Source: an uncultured Roseovarius sp.
GTDB lineage: Bacteria; Pseudomonadota; Alphaproteobacteria; Rhodobacterales; Rhodobacteraceae
Length of the DNA: 64,000 nt
NCBI GenBank assembly: GCA_947499555.1
Contig: CANMOU010000001.1
Location: 124,001 to 188,000 of the forward strand
Direction: 5' to 3'
Shown here: in pieces, positions 41,410-50,403 of the stretch
How the letters are laid out: each line of letters opens with the position of its first letter
Numbering within the stretch: the first letter of the stretch is position 1
Position numbers and translations under genes: made by a program
Notes under the pieces: model-generated
What the model saw: the letters and a program-made list of their open reading frames with translations, nothing else
The model's database searches: none
What the model was told of the DNA's origin: nothing

Positions 41410-42654
41410 ATGAAACGCTATTCCGCCTTTGCCATCGCGCGCGAAGCGCTCACCCATCACATGGGATGGGAACGGGCCTGGGCGTCGCCTGAGCCCAAGA
41501 AGAAATATGATGCGATCATCATTGGTGCGGGCGGGCATGGTCTGGCGACAGCCTACTATTTGGGCAAGAACCATGGGCTGACCAACGTTGCGATCCTCGA
41601 GAAAGGCTGGCTCGGGGGTGGCAACACAGGCCGCAACACGACGATCATTCGCTCGAACTATCTTCAGGATGCCTCGGCGGCAATCTACGAGAAATCGCGC
41701 AGCCTTTATGAGACACTCAGTCAGGACCTGAACTACAACATCATGTTCAGCCCTCGCGGAGTGATCATGCTGGCCCAGACCCAGCATGAGGTGCGCGGGT
41801 ACGAGCGTACCGCCCATGCCAATGCGCTTCAGGGGGTGAAAACCGAATTCATTTCGCCCAGCCGCGTGAAAGAGCTCTGCCCTATCATCAACCTGGATGG
41901 GCCGCGGTATCCGGTGCTGGGCGGGTTGTGGCAGGCCCGCGGCGGCACCGCACGGCATGACGCTGTGGCTTGGGGCTATGCAAGGGCCTGTTCGGCCATG
42001 GGCATGGATGTGATCCAGAAATGCGAAGTTACTGGCATCCGCTCCGAAGATGGCAAGGTCAAAGGCGTGTCCACCAATCGTGGTGATATCGATTGTGACA
42101 AGCTTGGAATTGTCGTGGCCGGTCATTCCGGGCATCTGGCCGACATGGCGGGGTTCCGGCTTCCGATTGAATCGGTAGCACTCCAGGCGCTTGTTTCGGA
42201 GCCGATCAAGCCTTGCATGGATGTGGTTGTCATGGCCAACACCGTGCACGGCTACATGAGCCAGTCCGACAAGGGCGAAATGGTGATCGGCGGCGGCACG
42301 GATGGCTACAACAACTTCACGCAGCGCGGCTCGTTCCACCACGTTGAGGAAACCGTGCGCGCGCTCATTGAGACCTTCCCGATGATCGCGCGGCTCAAAA
42401 TGCTGCGGCAGTGGGGCGGGATCGTCGATGTGACCGGCGACCGTTCGCCAATCTTGTCAAGAACGCCGCTTGAGAACTGCTTCATCAACTGCGGCTGGGG
42501 CACAGGTGGCTTTAAGGCCATTCCCGGCAGTGGCTGGGGTTTTGCCGAGTTGATGGCCAAGGGATATTCGCCTCTGACGGCAGAGTTTGGACTTGATCGT
42601 TTCTACGAAGGCCGGTTCATCGACGAATCCGTCGCGGCAGGTGTGGCACATTGA
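41410..42654 (+). CDS. soxB: Sarcosine oxidase beta subunit
   Basis: A 414-residue flavoprotein from the ATG at 41410, which has GGAGG just upstream; the frame is open earlier but without a good ribosome site. The FAD/NAD-type fold starts with I-I-I-G-A-G-G-H-G at 36-44. The stretch A-R-H183-D-A-V-A-W is where the family's covalently attached FMN His is found. With SoxA, D and G it oxidises sarcosine to glycine, transferring the one-carbon unit to tetrahydrofolate. The gap to soxD is unusually long (565 bp) and contains a small membrane protein gene. Confidence 0.93.
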   Translation: MKRYSAFAIAREALTHHMGWERAWASPEPKKKYDAIIIGAGGHGLATAYYLGKNHGLTNVAILEKGWLGGGNTGRNTTIIRSNYLQDASAAIYEKSRSLYETLSQDLNYNIMFSPRGVIMLAQTQHEVRGYERTAHANALQGVKTEFISPSRVKELCPIINLDGPRYPVLGGLWQARGGTARHDAVAWGYARACSAMGMDVIQKCEVTGIRSEDGKVKGVSTNRGDIDCDKLGIVVAGHSGHLADMAGFRLPIESVALQALVSEPIKPCMDVVVMANTVHGYMSQSDKGEMVIGGGTDGYNNFTQRGSFHHVEETVRALIETFPMIARLKMLRQWGGIVDVTGDRSPILSRTPLENCFINCGWGTGGFKAIPGSGWGFAELMAKGYSPLTAEFGLDRFYEGRFIDESVAAGVAH

Positions 42655-42835
42655 TGACACTTCGCGATTTCCACAGGTCCAAGGGTCTGAACCACCCAAA
42701 TCCGGCAAGTAAATGCCGAACCCAGTCGTTCAAAAACGCGGGGATCGGCCCAAAACTGCCATATCAGGCAGGGTATTCTTCCATTCTTGAAGCTCTCGGG
42801 CGATGTTCACGTTCGAGCAGTTTGGAGAGTACCAA

Positions 42836-43108
42836 ATGTCCGATTACGACCAATGGCGGCAGAACCAGAGTTATCGTGCGAAGCGACCGGTCGATGACGG
42901 CGGCGCCGCACTCTTTTGGGTGCTTGTTGTGGTCGTCGCCTTGGGTGTCTTCGTTTTTGCGAATTTCGTCACCGGTTCGGTGCGCGGAGATTTTGCGGCA
43001 CCCCCGGTCGCTGGACCGGAACCAAGACCAGCCGCAGTTGCCATTGAACAGACGCAACCGGTTGATGGCGTCTCTATCGGTGGCGCAAGCTACACCTCAA
43101 GCGACTGA
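42836..43108 (+). CDS. Small single-span membrane protein inside the sox operon
   Basis: A 90-residue protein. Residues 1-22 are hydrophilic (M-S-D-Y-D-Q-W), 25-46 form one membrane span, and a Pro/Ala-rich tail follows. GGAG precedes the ATG at 42836. I do not recognise it. It lies between soxB and soxD, which are adjacent in most sox operons I know. Confidence 0.6.
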   Translation: MSDYDQWRQNQSYRAKRPVDDGGAALFWVLVVVVALGVFVFANFVTGSVRGDFAAPPVAGPEPRPAAVAIEQTQPVDGVSIGGASYTSSD

Positions 43109-43219
43109 CAAAACCCTATCTAAAACTCTGAGAGGCGGCCTTTCCCAGGTCGCCCTTTTGGCGTTTGCCTGCACCAGACCGTTGGCAGGTGCGCACGCGC
43201 GTCAGCAAAGGAGCTTGCC

Positions 43220-43549
43220 ATGCTGATCCTTGAATGCCCGTGTTGCGGGGTTGTCGGCGAAGAGACCGAGTTTGCCGGTGGTGGCGAGGCGCATCTGAAG
43301 CGCTTCGGCCCCGGTTCAAGCGACGATCAGTTTCACACCTATCTCTTTGCGAAAGAGAACCCCAAGGGTGTGCATTTTGAGCGCTGGCGGCATGCCAATG
43401 GCTGTGGCAAATGGTTCCTGGCCGCGCGCAACACGGTGACGCTCGAGGTATACGGCACCTATTCGGCGCAAACCTACGAGCCAACGCAAGAAATCAAGGA
43501 CAAGATCTCGGCCAAAGTGCCGGGTTGGAGCTGGAGAGGGTTCTCATGA
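43220..43549 (+). CDS. soxD: Sarcosine oxidase delta subunit
   Basis: A 109-residue zinc protein. C6, C9, H58 and C62 match the known zinc ligands of SoxD (N-terminal C-P-C-C-G and R-H-A-N-G-C-G). It overlaps soxA by four bases, with AAAGGAG before its ATG. Small structural subunit of the heterotetramer. Confidence 0.93.
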   Translation: MLILECPCCGVVGEETEFAGGGEAHLKRFGPGSSDDQFHTYLFAKENPKGVHFERWRHANGCGKWFLAARNTVTLEVYGTYSAQTYEPTQEIKDKISAKVPGWSWRGFS

Positions 43550-46500
43550 GCACGCGTCTGGCAGCAGGCGGGCGTCTGATCAACAAGGCGCGCGCGATGG
43601 AGTTCACCTTCAATGGTAAACGGCTTCGGGGGTTTGAGGGCGATACGCTTGCCTCGGCGCTTCTGGCCAATGATCAGATGCTTGTGGGGCGGTCGTTCAA
43701 GTACCACCGTCCGCGCGGCATCGTCGCCTCAGGCGCGGAAGAGCCGAATGCCCTCGTGAATATGGGCCGGGACGAGACGTTCGAGCCCAACCAGCGCGCC
43801 ACGACCACCGAGCTTTTCGATGGGCTGCGTGCCGAGTCCCAGAACCACTGGCCAAGTCTTGAATTTGACGTGGGCGCGATCAACACGAAGCTCTCGCGCT
43901 TTCTGCCTGCGGGCTTTTACTACAAGATGTTCATTCACCCCCGGCCGCTTTGGAAACATGTCTACGAGCCATTTATCCGCCGGTCGGCCGGCCTCGGCAA
44001 AGCCCCCCGCGACCGAGATCAGGACAAGTATGAGCATCTTTATGCCTTCTACGACGTTGTCGTGATCGGCGGCGGTATTGCTGGTCTTCTGGCTGCGAAA
44101 GCGGCGGGAGAGGCGGGCGTCAAGGTGCTCTTGATGGAGCAAACCGCGCATTGGGGCGGGCGTGCGCTGGTTGACAGCGGAACTGTCAACCAAATGCCTG
44201 TGGATAAGTTCGTGGACGAAACACTGTCAGCTCTTGCAGACATGTCTAATGTCACGATGCGTCTACGCATGATGGGCGCAGGTGTATACGATCACGGATA
44301 TCTGCTTGGATATGAACGGGTTAGCGATCATAAGCCAAGGCAGAATGCGCCCCGTCACAGGCTTTGGCGGATCCGCGCCAAACAGATCGTCACAGCCACG
44401 GGGGCAATCGAACGTCCGCTCTCTTTCGCAGGCAACGATTTCCCCGGCGTGATGCTGGCCTCGGCGGTGCGCGACTACGCTGTGAATTACGGTGTTTCGA
44501 TCGGTGATCGTACCGTCGTTGTCACCAATAATGACGATGCCTATCAAACCGCGATTGTCATGAAAAACGCAGGTTTGGACGTGCCGCTGATCGTGGACGC
44601 GCGGTCATCGGGCGGCGGCGCGTTGGCCGATGAAGCGCGCGCGCTGGGCATTCGCGTTGAAACCGGCAAAGCCATTGCCAAGGTCAAAGGCGGCAAGCGC
44701 GTGACCGGCGTGGCGCTTTGTTCGCAGGCTGGCGAGGGGACACCCCTCGAAGAGGTGGCGTGCGATGTGATTGCCATGTCTGGTGGCTGGTCGCCTGTGG
44801 TGCATCTCTGGTCGCATTGCGGCGGCAAGCTGATCTGGGACGATGCACAGGCGATGTTCCGACCGGATCCTGATAAAGCCCCCACTGGTGCCCAGGGTGA
44901 GGCGTTTGTCTCGGTCGCGGGGTCTGCCAATGGAGCGATGGATCTTGGCGAAATTGTCTTAGATGCTGTGAATGCCGGTCAGGCGGCGGCCAAAGCGGCC
45001 GGGGGCAAGTCCAAACGCTCCAAATCCCCCGACGCCCATAGCCCCAAAATGGCACCGATTGAACCCATCTGGCTGATGCCGCAAGGGGCGAATATCAAGC
45101 TTCGCGCGAAATCATGGCTCGACTATCAGAACGACGTGAAAGTCAGCGACGTGCAGCTTGCCGCGCGTGAAGGTTTTGAAAGTGTGGAGCATGCCAAACG
45201 CTACACCACGTTGGGCATGGCCACGGATCAGGGAAAGCTGAGCAATATCAACGGGCTTGCGATCCTTTCTGATGCACTCAACCAACCCATTCCGCAAACC
45301 GGAACCACGACGTTTCGGCCACCCTATACACCCATCTCGATGGCTTCTATCGCAGGGGAAGCACGCGGGCCAATCTTTCAGCCGTTGCGCAAGACGCCCA
45401 TGCATGACTGGCACGAGGAAAACGGCGCCTATTGGGAGCCCGTCGGCCAGTGGCGGCGGCCTTATTGCTTTCGCAAGCATCCCGGCGAGGATATTGAAAC
45501 CGCCGTCAAACGTGAGATCAATCAGACGCGTCAAAGCCTTGGCCTGCTTGATGCCTCCACCCTTGGCAAACTCATCGTCAAAGGCCCTGACGCGGGCAAG
45601 TTCCTCGACCTGCTCTACACCAATATGATGAGCACGCTGAAGCCAGGGCGCTGCCGCTATGGGCTGATGTGCAACGAAAACGGCTTCTTGACCGATGACG
45701 GCGTGGTGGCGCGCATTGATGAGGATACGTTCCTTTGCCACACCACGACCGGCGGGGCCGACAGCATTCACGCCCATATGGAAGACTGGCTGCAATGCGA
45801 ATGGTGGGACTGGAAGGTCTACGCTGCCAACGTGACCGAGCAATATGCGCAGGTCGCCGTGGTCGGCCCCAATGCCCGCAAGACATTGGAAAAGCTGACG
45901 AATGAGGATATCAGCGCCGAGGCGATCCCGTTCATGGCCTGGAAAGACGTTGCCTTTGGCGACATCAACGCGCGTGTCTACCGCATCTCTTTCTCGGGTG
46001 AACTGAGCTACGAGATTGCCGTGCCCGCGAGCCAAGGCCGCGCCTTCTGGGATCAGCTGCTGGAGGCCGGGGCAGAGTTTGGGGTGACGCCCTATGGCAC
46101 CGAAGCTCTGCACGTGATGCGCGCCGAAAAAGGTTTCATCATGATCGGCGATGAAACCGACGGTACAGTGATCCCGCAGGACCTTGGCCTTGACTGGGCG
46201 ATTTCCAAGAAGAAAGACGACTTCTTGGGCAAACGCGCGCAAGAGCGCAAACACATGATCGATCCCAATCGCTGGAAGCTGGTGGGGCTTGAAACCGTCG
46301 ACGGCTCGGTTCTGCCGGACGGGGCCTATTGTACGGCTGAAGGCACCAACAAGAACGGGCAGCGGAACGTGCAGGGCCGTGTCACCTCGACCTACTATTC
46401 GCCCACGCTCGAACGCGGCATTGCGATGGGGCTTGTCCACAACGGGCCCGATCGGATGGGCGAAGTCATTGAATTCCCGAAGGTCGATGGCACCGTCATC

Positions 46501-46560
46501 CAGGCCAAGATCGTCAGCCCGGTCTTCTATGACCCTGAAGGGGAGAAGCAAAATGTCTAG
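43546..46560 (+). CDS. soxA: Sarcosine oxidase alpha subunit
   Basis: A 1004-residue subunit. The N-terminal ferredoxin-like domain, a Rossmann domain with V-I-G-G-G-I-A-G at 173-180 and a C-terminal GCV_T domain that binds tetrahydrofolate are all in order. It binds NAD and passes the methylene group from the tunnel to folate. The ATG at 43546 overlaps soxD (ATGA), and the 3' end overlaps soxG by eight bases. Confidence 0.95.
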   Translation: MSTRLAAGGRLINKARAMEFTFNGKRLRGFEGDTLASALLANDQMLVGRSFKYHRPRGIVASGAEEPNALVNMGRDETFEPNQRATTTELFDGLRAESQNHWPSLEFDVGAINTKLSRFLPAGFYYKMFIHPRPLWKHVYEPFIRRSAGLGKAPRDRDQDKYEHLYAFYDVVVIGGGIAGLLAAKAAGEAGVKVLLMEQTAHWGGRALVDSGTVNQMPVDKFVDETLSALADMSNVTMRLRMMGAGVYDHGYLLGYERVSDHKPRQNAPRHRLWRIRAKQIVTATGAIERPLSFAGNDFPGVMLASAVRDYAVNYGVSIGDRTVVVTNNDDAYQTAIVMKNAGLDVPLIVDARSSGGGALADEARALGIRVETGKAIAKVKGGKRVTGVALCSQAGEGTPLEEVACDVIAMSGGWSPVVHLWSHCGGKLIWDDAQAMFRPDPDKAPTGAQGEAFVSVAGSANGAMDLGEIVLDAVNAGQAAAKAAGGKSKRSKSPDAHSPKMAPIEPIWLMPQGANIKLRAKSWLDYQNDVKVSDVQLAAREGFESVEHAKRYTTLGMATDQGKLSNINGLAILSDALNQPIPQTGTTTFRPPYTPISMASIAGEARGPIFQPLRKTPMHDWHEENGAYWEPVGQWRRPYCFRKHPGEDIETAVKREINQTRQSLGLLDASTLGKLIVKGPDAGKFLDLLYTNMMSTLKPGRCRYGLMCNENGFLTDDGVVARIDEDTFLCHTTTGGADSIHAHMEDWLQCEWWDWKVYAANVTEQYAQVAVVGPNARKTLEKLTNEDISAEAIPFMAWKDVAFGDINARVYRISFSGELSYEIAVPASQGRAFWDQLLEAGAEFGVTPYGTEALHVMRAEKGFIMIGDETDGTVIPQDLGLDWAISKKKDDFLGKRAQERKHMIDPNRWKLVGLETVDGSVLPDGAYCTAEGTNKNGQRNVQGRVTSTYYSPTLERGIAMGLVHNGPDRMGEVIEFPKVDGTVIQAKIVSPVFYDPEGEKQNV

Positions 46561-47122
46561 CGCAGTCAGCGCCCTGAAAGGCGCAAAGTATGAGGGCTAC
46601 GTGAAGGTCGAAGAGTTGGGCCTTCGCGGCATGATCACCCTGCGTGGCGATCTGAACTCGGCAAAGATGAAAAAGGCGGTTCAGGACGTGACAGGGGCCA
46701 AGCTGCCGAACCAGCGCGAGATCACCCACGAGGGTGACAAGGCCGTGGCTTGGATGTCGCCGGACGAGCTTTTGGTCATGGTGCCCTACACGGATGTCCA
46801 CGAGACGTTAGCTGCGCTTGAAAAAGCCTTGAAAGGCCAGCACTTTCTAGCCGCCAATGTCTCGGACGCGCGCGCGATCTTCGGTTTGTCAGGCCCGGCA
46901 GCCCGCGAGGTTATCGCCAAACTCTGTCCGGTCGATATGGCCTCCGGTGCGTTTGCCCCCGGCCAGATCCGCCGCACCCGCATGGCCCAGATCGCCGCCG
47001 CGTTCTGGATGACATCGGACACCCGGATCGAGGTGGTTTGCTTCCGCTCTGTCGCGCAATATGCGTTTGACCTGCTCAAAGATGCCGCCGAGCCAGGGGG
47101 TGAGGTCGGAATCTTCGCCTAG
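46553..47122 (+). CDS. soxG: Sarcosine oxidase gamma subunit
   Basis: A 189-residue subunit starting within the end of soxA, preceded by GGGGAG. The segment G-L-R-G-M-I-T-L-R-G-D and the W-M-S-P-D-E-L-L-V motif are SoxG-typical. It is structurally related to the GCV_T fold and completes the heterotetramer. A hairpin follows. The usual downstream folate genes are not present. Confidence 0.92.
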   Translation: MSSAVSALKGAKYEGYVKVEELGLRGMITLRGDLNSAKMKKAVQDVTGAKLPNQREITHEGDKAVAWMSPDELLVMVPYTDVHETLAALEKALKGQHFLAANVSDARAIFGLSGPAAREVIAKLCPVDMASGAFAPGQIRRTRMAQIAAAFWMTSDTRIEVVCFRSVAQYAFDLLKDAAEPGGEVGIFA

Positions 47123-47143
47123 GGTGGGGGATCATCCCCACCC
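47122..47143. terminator. Hairpin between convergent genes
   Basis: GGGTGGGG-GATCAT-CCCCACCC gives an eight-base perfect stem, right at the soxG stop and before the end of the convergent small gene. No clear T-run, so it may act as a bidirectional, weak or factor-assisted terminator. Confidence 0.6.
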
Positions 47144-47154
47144 GTCAGAGCGAC

Positions 47155-47436
47155 TCAATGCTGACCAAAGCGCGCACGGATGCTGCGCCGTTCCCAGCGG
47201 TTGACAACGCGGGATGTCGGTTTGTCCAGCCGATCTCGATGGCTTTCGCGCCGGTCAATCCGGTCCTCGATCACATCGAGAGGACCGCGGTCGAACCGCT
47301 CATCTCGAATGCTCTCCCGCCGGTCGATCCGGTCTTCCAACCGGTCAAGCCTCTCAGTGCGGGTCTCTGCCGGAGCAGGGCCGGTCATACTGGTTCCGAC
47401 GATGGTCAAAGTGATCAAAGTTACCAAGCTCTTCAT
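47155..47436 (-). CDS. Small secreted Arg/Asp-rich repeat protein
   Basis: A 93-residue protein. The ATG at 47436 has GGAGG five bases upstream. A signal peptide (M-K-S-L-V-T-L then hydrophobic to about residue 24) precedes a highly charged mature part in which E-D-R-I-D-R-R-E-S occurs twice, about 20 residues apart. The pattern suggests a helical periplasmic protein. I do not recognise it. Confidence 0.6.
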   Translation of the reverse strand: MKSLVTLITLTIVGTSMTGPAPAETRTERLDRLEDRIDRRESIRDERFDRGPLDVIEDRIDRRESHRDRLDKPTSRVVNRWERRSIRARFGQH

Positions 47437-47578
47437 GTGCGCCTCCATTGCAGTTGAACAGACATTCAACGCAGCACCTTCTGCTTTCCGTCGCCGATCC
47501 GGTGATCTCCTCTTGACCTCGACAAGCCTGCACTACCATGTAGACGCAGAAATACTGCAACGACTGAGGGGGCCCATT

Positions 47579-48178
47579 ATGGCTTTTGAACTTCCCGATC
47601 TTCCCTATGCACATGACGCTCTGGCCGACAAAGGTATGTCGAAAGAGACGCTCGAATACCACCATGACCTGCACCACAAGGCCTATGTGGACAATGGCAA
47701 CAAGCTGATTGCCGGCACCGAGTGGGATGGCAAGTCGATGGAAGACATCATCACCGGCACCTATGACAAATCCGCTGTGGCGCAGAATGGGATTTTCAAC
47801 AACATCAGCCAACTTTGGAACCACAACCAGTTCTGGGAAATGATGGGTCCGGGCGACAGCAAGATGCCGGGTGAGCTGGAAAGCGCCTTGACCGAAAGCT
47901 TCGGATCGGTGGACGCGTTCAAGGAACAGTTTTCCGCCGCAGGCGCAGGCCAATTCGGATCAGGCTGGTGCTGGCTTGTGAAAAACGCCGATGGGTCGCT
48001 TGCCGTGACCAAGACCGAAAACGGCGTGAACCCGCTCTGCTTTGGTCAAACAGCACTTCTGGGCTGCGACGTGTGGGAGCATTCCTACTACATCGACTTC
48101 CGCAACAAACGCCCGGCCTACCTGACGAACTTCCTCGACAATCTGGTCAACTGGGAAAACGTCGCCAGCCGGATGTAA
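47579..48178 (+). CDS. sodB: Superoxide dismutase, iron type
   Basis: A 199-residue Fe/Mn superoxide dismutase. Metal ligands are H28, H82, D164 and H168 (D-V-W-E-H). Q78 in N-N-I-S-Q-L-W-N-H is in the position used by iron enzymes. No signal peptide, hence cytoplasmic. A strong terminator follows. It is divergent from the small secreted protein gene. Confidence 0.95.
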   Translation: MAFELPDLPYAHDALADKGMSKETLEYHHDLHHKAYVDNGNKLIAGTEWDGKSMEDIITGTYDKSAVAQNGIFNNISQLWNHNQFWEMMGPGDSKMPGELESALTESFGSVDAFKEQFSAAGAGQFGSGWCWLVKNADGSLAVTKTENGVNPLCFGQTALLGCDVWEHSYYIDFRNKRPAYLTNFLDNLVNWENVASRM

Positions 48179-48201
48179 GGGCGGTTTGATAGATTTAGGA
48201 A

Positions 48202-48229
48202 AGCCCCGGAAAGCTCCGGGGCTTTTTTG
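48202..48229 (+). terminator. Rho-independent terminator after sodB
   Basis: AGCCCCGGA-AAGC-TCCGGGGCT gives a perfect nine-base stem followed by TTTTTT. It is 24 bases after the sodB stop. Confidence 0.95.
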
Positions 48230-48482
48230 TTTTGGCGATGTTATTTTGGCCTGGCCCAAAGTTCATCCCACACAAGGCACGGCATCGAGGGGCGTCGCCC
48301 CGCCGTGCCAGCGACGGACCGGCCCGATGGGCCGGCGCTTTGTGGAAGCATGCGCATCGTTCATTCTGAGGAGGGGTGTGGCCGGGATAAAGTGCTCTCG
48401 CGCTATTGATTGCCGCGCCGCCCCCCGGTCCGCTGCTGGCACGGTTTGAATCTAACCGCAACTTCGTCCGCGCAGCAAACCC
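48230..48482. repeat. Intergenic hairpin repeats between sodB and the LOG gene
   Basis: No gene is visible. Two strong hairpins are seen: 48276-48309 (GGCACGGC against GCCGTGCC with a nested GGGG/CCCC stem) and 48319-48335 (CCGGCCC-GAT-GGGCCGG). They look like a composite palindromic repeat of the type common between Rhodobacterales genes. No protein-coding signal on either strand. Confidence 0.65.
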
Positions 48483-49034
48483 TCATCCCAAAGCCCCTTC
48501 TAAACCCGTTACCAATCCGTCAACCGTGTCCGCCACCTGCACAAACTCGTGCAAGGAGCCGTCAGCAAACCCATCCTCAATGACATGTTGAATAAGCGAC
48601 ATAAGTTTGTCCCAATACCCTTCTGTATTCAAAAGGAATATTGGCTTTTCATGCAACCCGATCTGGCGCCAGGTGAGTACCTCGAAAAACTCATCCAGTG
48701 ACCCCGCGCCGCCCGGCAGAACCACCACCGCATTGCAGTTCATGAACATCACCTTCTTGCGTTCATGCATGGTTTCGGTGATCACGTAGTGGGTCAGGTC
48801 TGTCTTGCCGATCTCGCGCTCAAAGAGATTGTCGGGCATCACGCCAAAGGTTTCGCCGCCTGCATCCTGCGCGGCCCGCGCCACGGCCCCCATCAACCCG
48901 ACATCGCCCGCGCCGTAAACAAGCCGCCAGCTCTTGTCGGCCAGAGCGGTGCCAAAGGCCGTCGCATCGGCGATATAGGCCGGGTTTTTGCCGGGGCGTG
49001 AGCCGCAAAAGACACAGATCGAGTGTGCAGTCAT
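48483..49034 (-). CDS. LOG-family protein (cytokinin riboside 5'-monophosphate phosphoribohydrolase-like)
   Basis: A 183-residue Rossmann-like protein with the LOG motifs M-H-E-R-K-K at about 89-94 and P-G-G-A-G-S-L-D-E at 107-115 (Ser replaces the usual Thr). The family releases ribose 5-phosphate from nucleoside 5'-monophosphates such as N6-modified AMP. Older databases call it lysine decarboxylase, which is wrong. It stands alone. Confidence 0.88.
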   Translation of the reverse strand: MTAHSICVFCGSRPGKNPAYIADATAFGTALADKSWRLVYGAGDVGLMGAVARAAQDAGGETFGVMPDNLFEREIGKTDLTHYVITETMHERKKVMFMNCNAVVVLPGGAGSLDEFFEVLTWRQIGLHEKPIFLLNTEGYWDKLMSLIQHVIEDGFADGSLHEFVQVADTVDGLVTGLEGALG

Positions 49035-49132
49035 AAGATCACCGAAAGCTGAGCAGGGTTGTTTTGACCCATCTAGCCCGGGTTGGTAAGCTCTCGCAAC
49101 CGCGCAAACTGCGCCGGGTGGGAAGGGACGAC

Positions 49133-50356
49133 ATGAGCAAGTGGACCGGATCTTTTGGTGGCTGGACGCTGGGGCTCTTCTGTGGGGCCGTCATCGCGCT
49201 TCTTGCAGGTCTCTACCTGACCAATGTCTTCGTGCCTTTGCAGGACGACGATGTGGTGACAACCGCGCTCGAGGCAGAGCCCGAGGCGGCGCCCGAAAGC
49301 CAGGCACCCGCCGCTGAGACTGCGCCAGAGACGACTGCGCCCGAAGCGGAGACATCTGAAACCGAAACCGTCACGGAAGAGCCACCGGCAGCGGCCTTGC
49401 CCTTGCCACCGACGGTCAGCACGTTCCGCCTTGAAGCGGATGGTCAGATGCTGGTCGCCGGTCGGGCCGAACCGGGCTGGGAGACCTCCATCCGCCTTGA
49501 TGAAACCGTGCTCAGCACCTTTTTGCCTGATGGAAATGGGGAATTTGTCGAATTCGTCACAGTAGAGCCAAGCCCGGATGTCCGTGTCTTGAGCCTCGCA
49601 ATGCGCTCGCCAGATGGCGACGACGTCCTGTTCTCTCAAGGCGACATCATCATCACACCTGTCAAAGCACCCAAAGCCCTCGCGTTGCTGACGGAGCCAG
49701 AGTCGACCGAAACTGAAGCGCAAGGCGCCACGGACGCAGACACCGGGGCAGAATCCGAGACGGCCTCGCTTGCCGGTGCCGAGGAAACAGGAACAACAGA
49801 AGAAGTCTCTCAGAATTCGGCGGTTTTGGTCTCGGATGATGACGGCGTTCGCGTCCTGCAACCTGCCCAACCGCAGGATACCTCGCCCGAGGTCATGTCG
49901 GCCGTGGCCCTTGACGCCATCACATATTCCACCGAGGGCGACGTGCAACTGTCCGGTCGCGGGGCAGGGGAAGGCTTTGTACGTGTCTATATCGACAACG
50001 CGCCGATCATCACCTCACAAATCGAAGAAGACGGCAGTTGGCGATCGGATCTGCCCGAGGTCGACACCGGTGTTTACACTTTGCGCATTGACGAGGTCGA
50101 TGCCGAGGGCAACGTGACCAGCCGGGTCGAGACCCCTTTCAAACGCGAGGATGAGGCCGTTTTGGCGGAAGCCGCAGAAGAGCAATCTCAGCTGGTTCAA
50201 GCGGTCACGGTGCAACCCGGTTATACGCTTTGGGGTATCTCACGTGACAATTACGGCGACGGCATGCTCTTCGTGCGCATCTTTGAGGCTAATCGCGACC
50301 GTATTCGCGATCCCAACCTTATTTTCCCGGGGCAGGTTTTCAACATTCCGGAGTAA
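49133..50356 (+). CDS. Membrane-anchored LysM-domain protein
   Basis: A 407-residue protein. The ATG at 49133 has GGAAGGGA upstream. There is one N-terminal membrane span (residues 11-31), then a long, Glu/Thr/Ala-rich low-complexity stretch, an Ig-like region (F-V-R-V-Y-I-D-N-A-P), and a C-terminal LysM domain (Q-P-G-Y-T-L-W-G-I to I-F-P-G-Q-V-F-N-I-P) that binds peptidoglycan. It is likely a periplasmic cell-wall protein. Confidence 0.85.
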   Translation: MSKWTGSFGGWTLGLFCGAVIALLAGLYLTNVFVPLQDDDVVTTALEAEPEAAPESQAPAAETAPETTAPEAETSETETVTEEPPAAALPLPPTVSTFRLEADGQMLVAGRAEPGWETSIRLDETVLSTFLPDGNGEFVEFVTVEPSPDVRVLSLAMRSPDGDDVLFSQGDIIITPVKAPKALALLTEPESTETEAQGATDADTGAESETASLAGAEETGTTEEVSQNSAVLVSDDDGVRVLQPAQPQDTSPEVMSAVALDAITYSTEGDVQLSGRGAGEGFVRVYIDNAPIITSQIEEDGSWRSDLPEVDTGVYTLRIDEVDAEGNVTSRVETPFKREDEAVLAEAAEEQSQLVQAVTVQPGYTLWGISRDNYGDGMLFVRIFEANRDRIRDPNLIFPGQVFNIPE

Positions 50357-50403
50357 GGCAGCGGTCCAAGGCAGGGGCAAAACCGGCTGAATGCGCGAAG
50401 ATA

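Noticed and set aside
42651-43226. 191-codon frame between soxB and soxD in another frame
   Set aside because: It has no conserved motif and overlaps the better-supported 90-residue gene with its own GGAG site. Composition is of a shadow frame.
45112-46551. 479-codon minus-strand frame inside soxA
   Set aside because: It is fully antisense to the conserved GCV_T part of SoxA and has no recognisable motif or ribosome site.
48483-49034. Lysine decarboxylase
   Set aside because: The P-G-G-x-G motif is that of LOG phosphoribohydrolases; the lysine decarboxylase label in old annotations comes from an early error.
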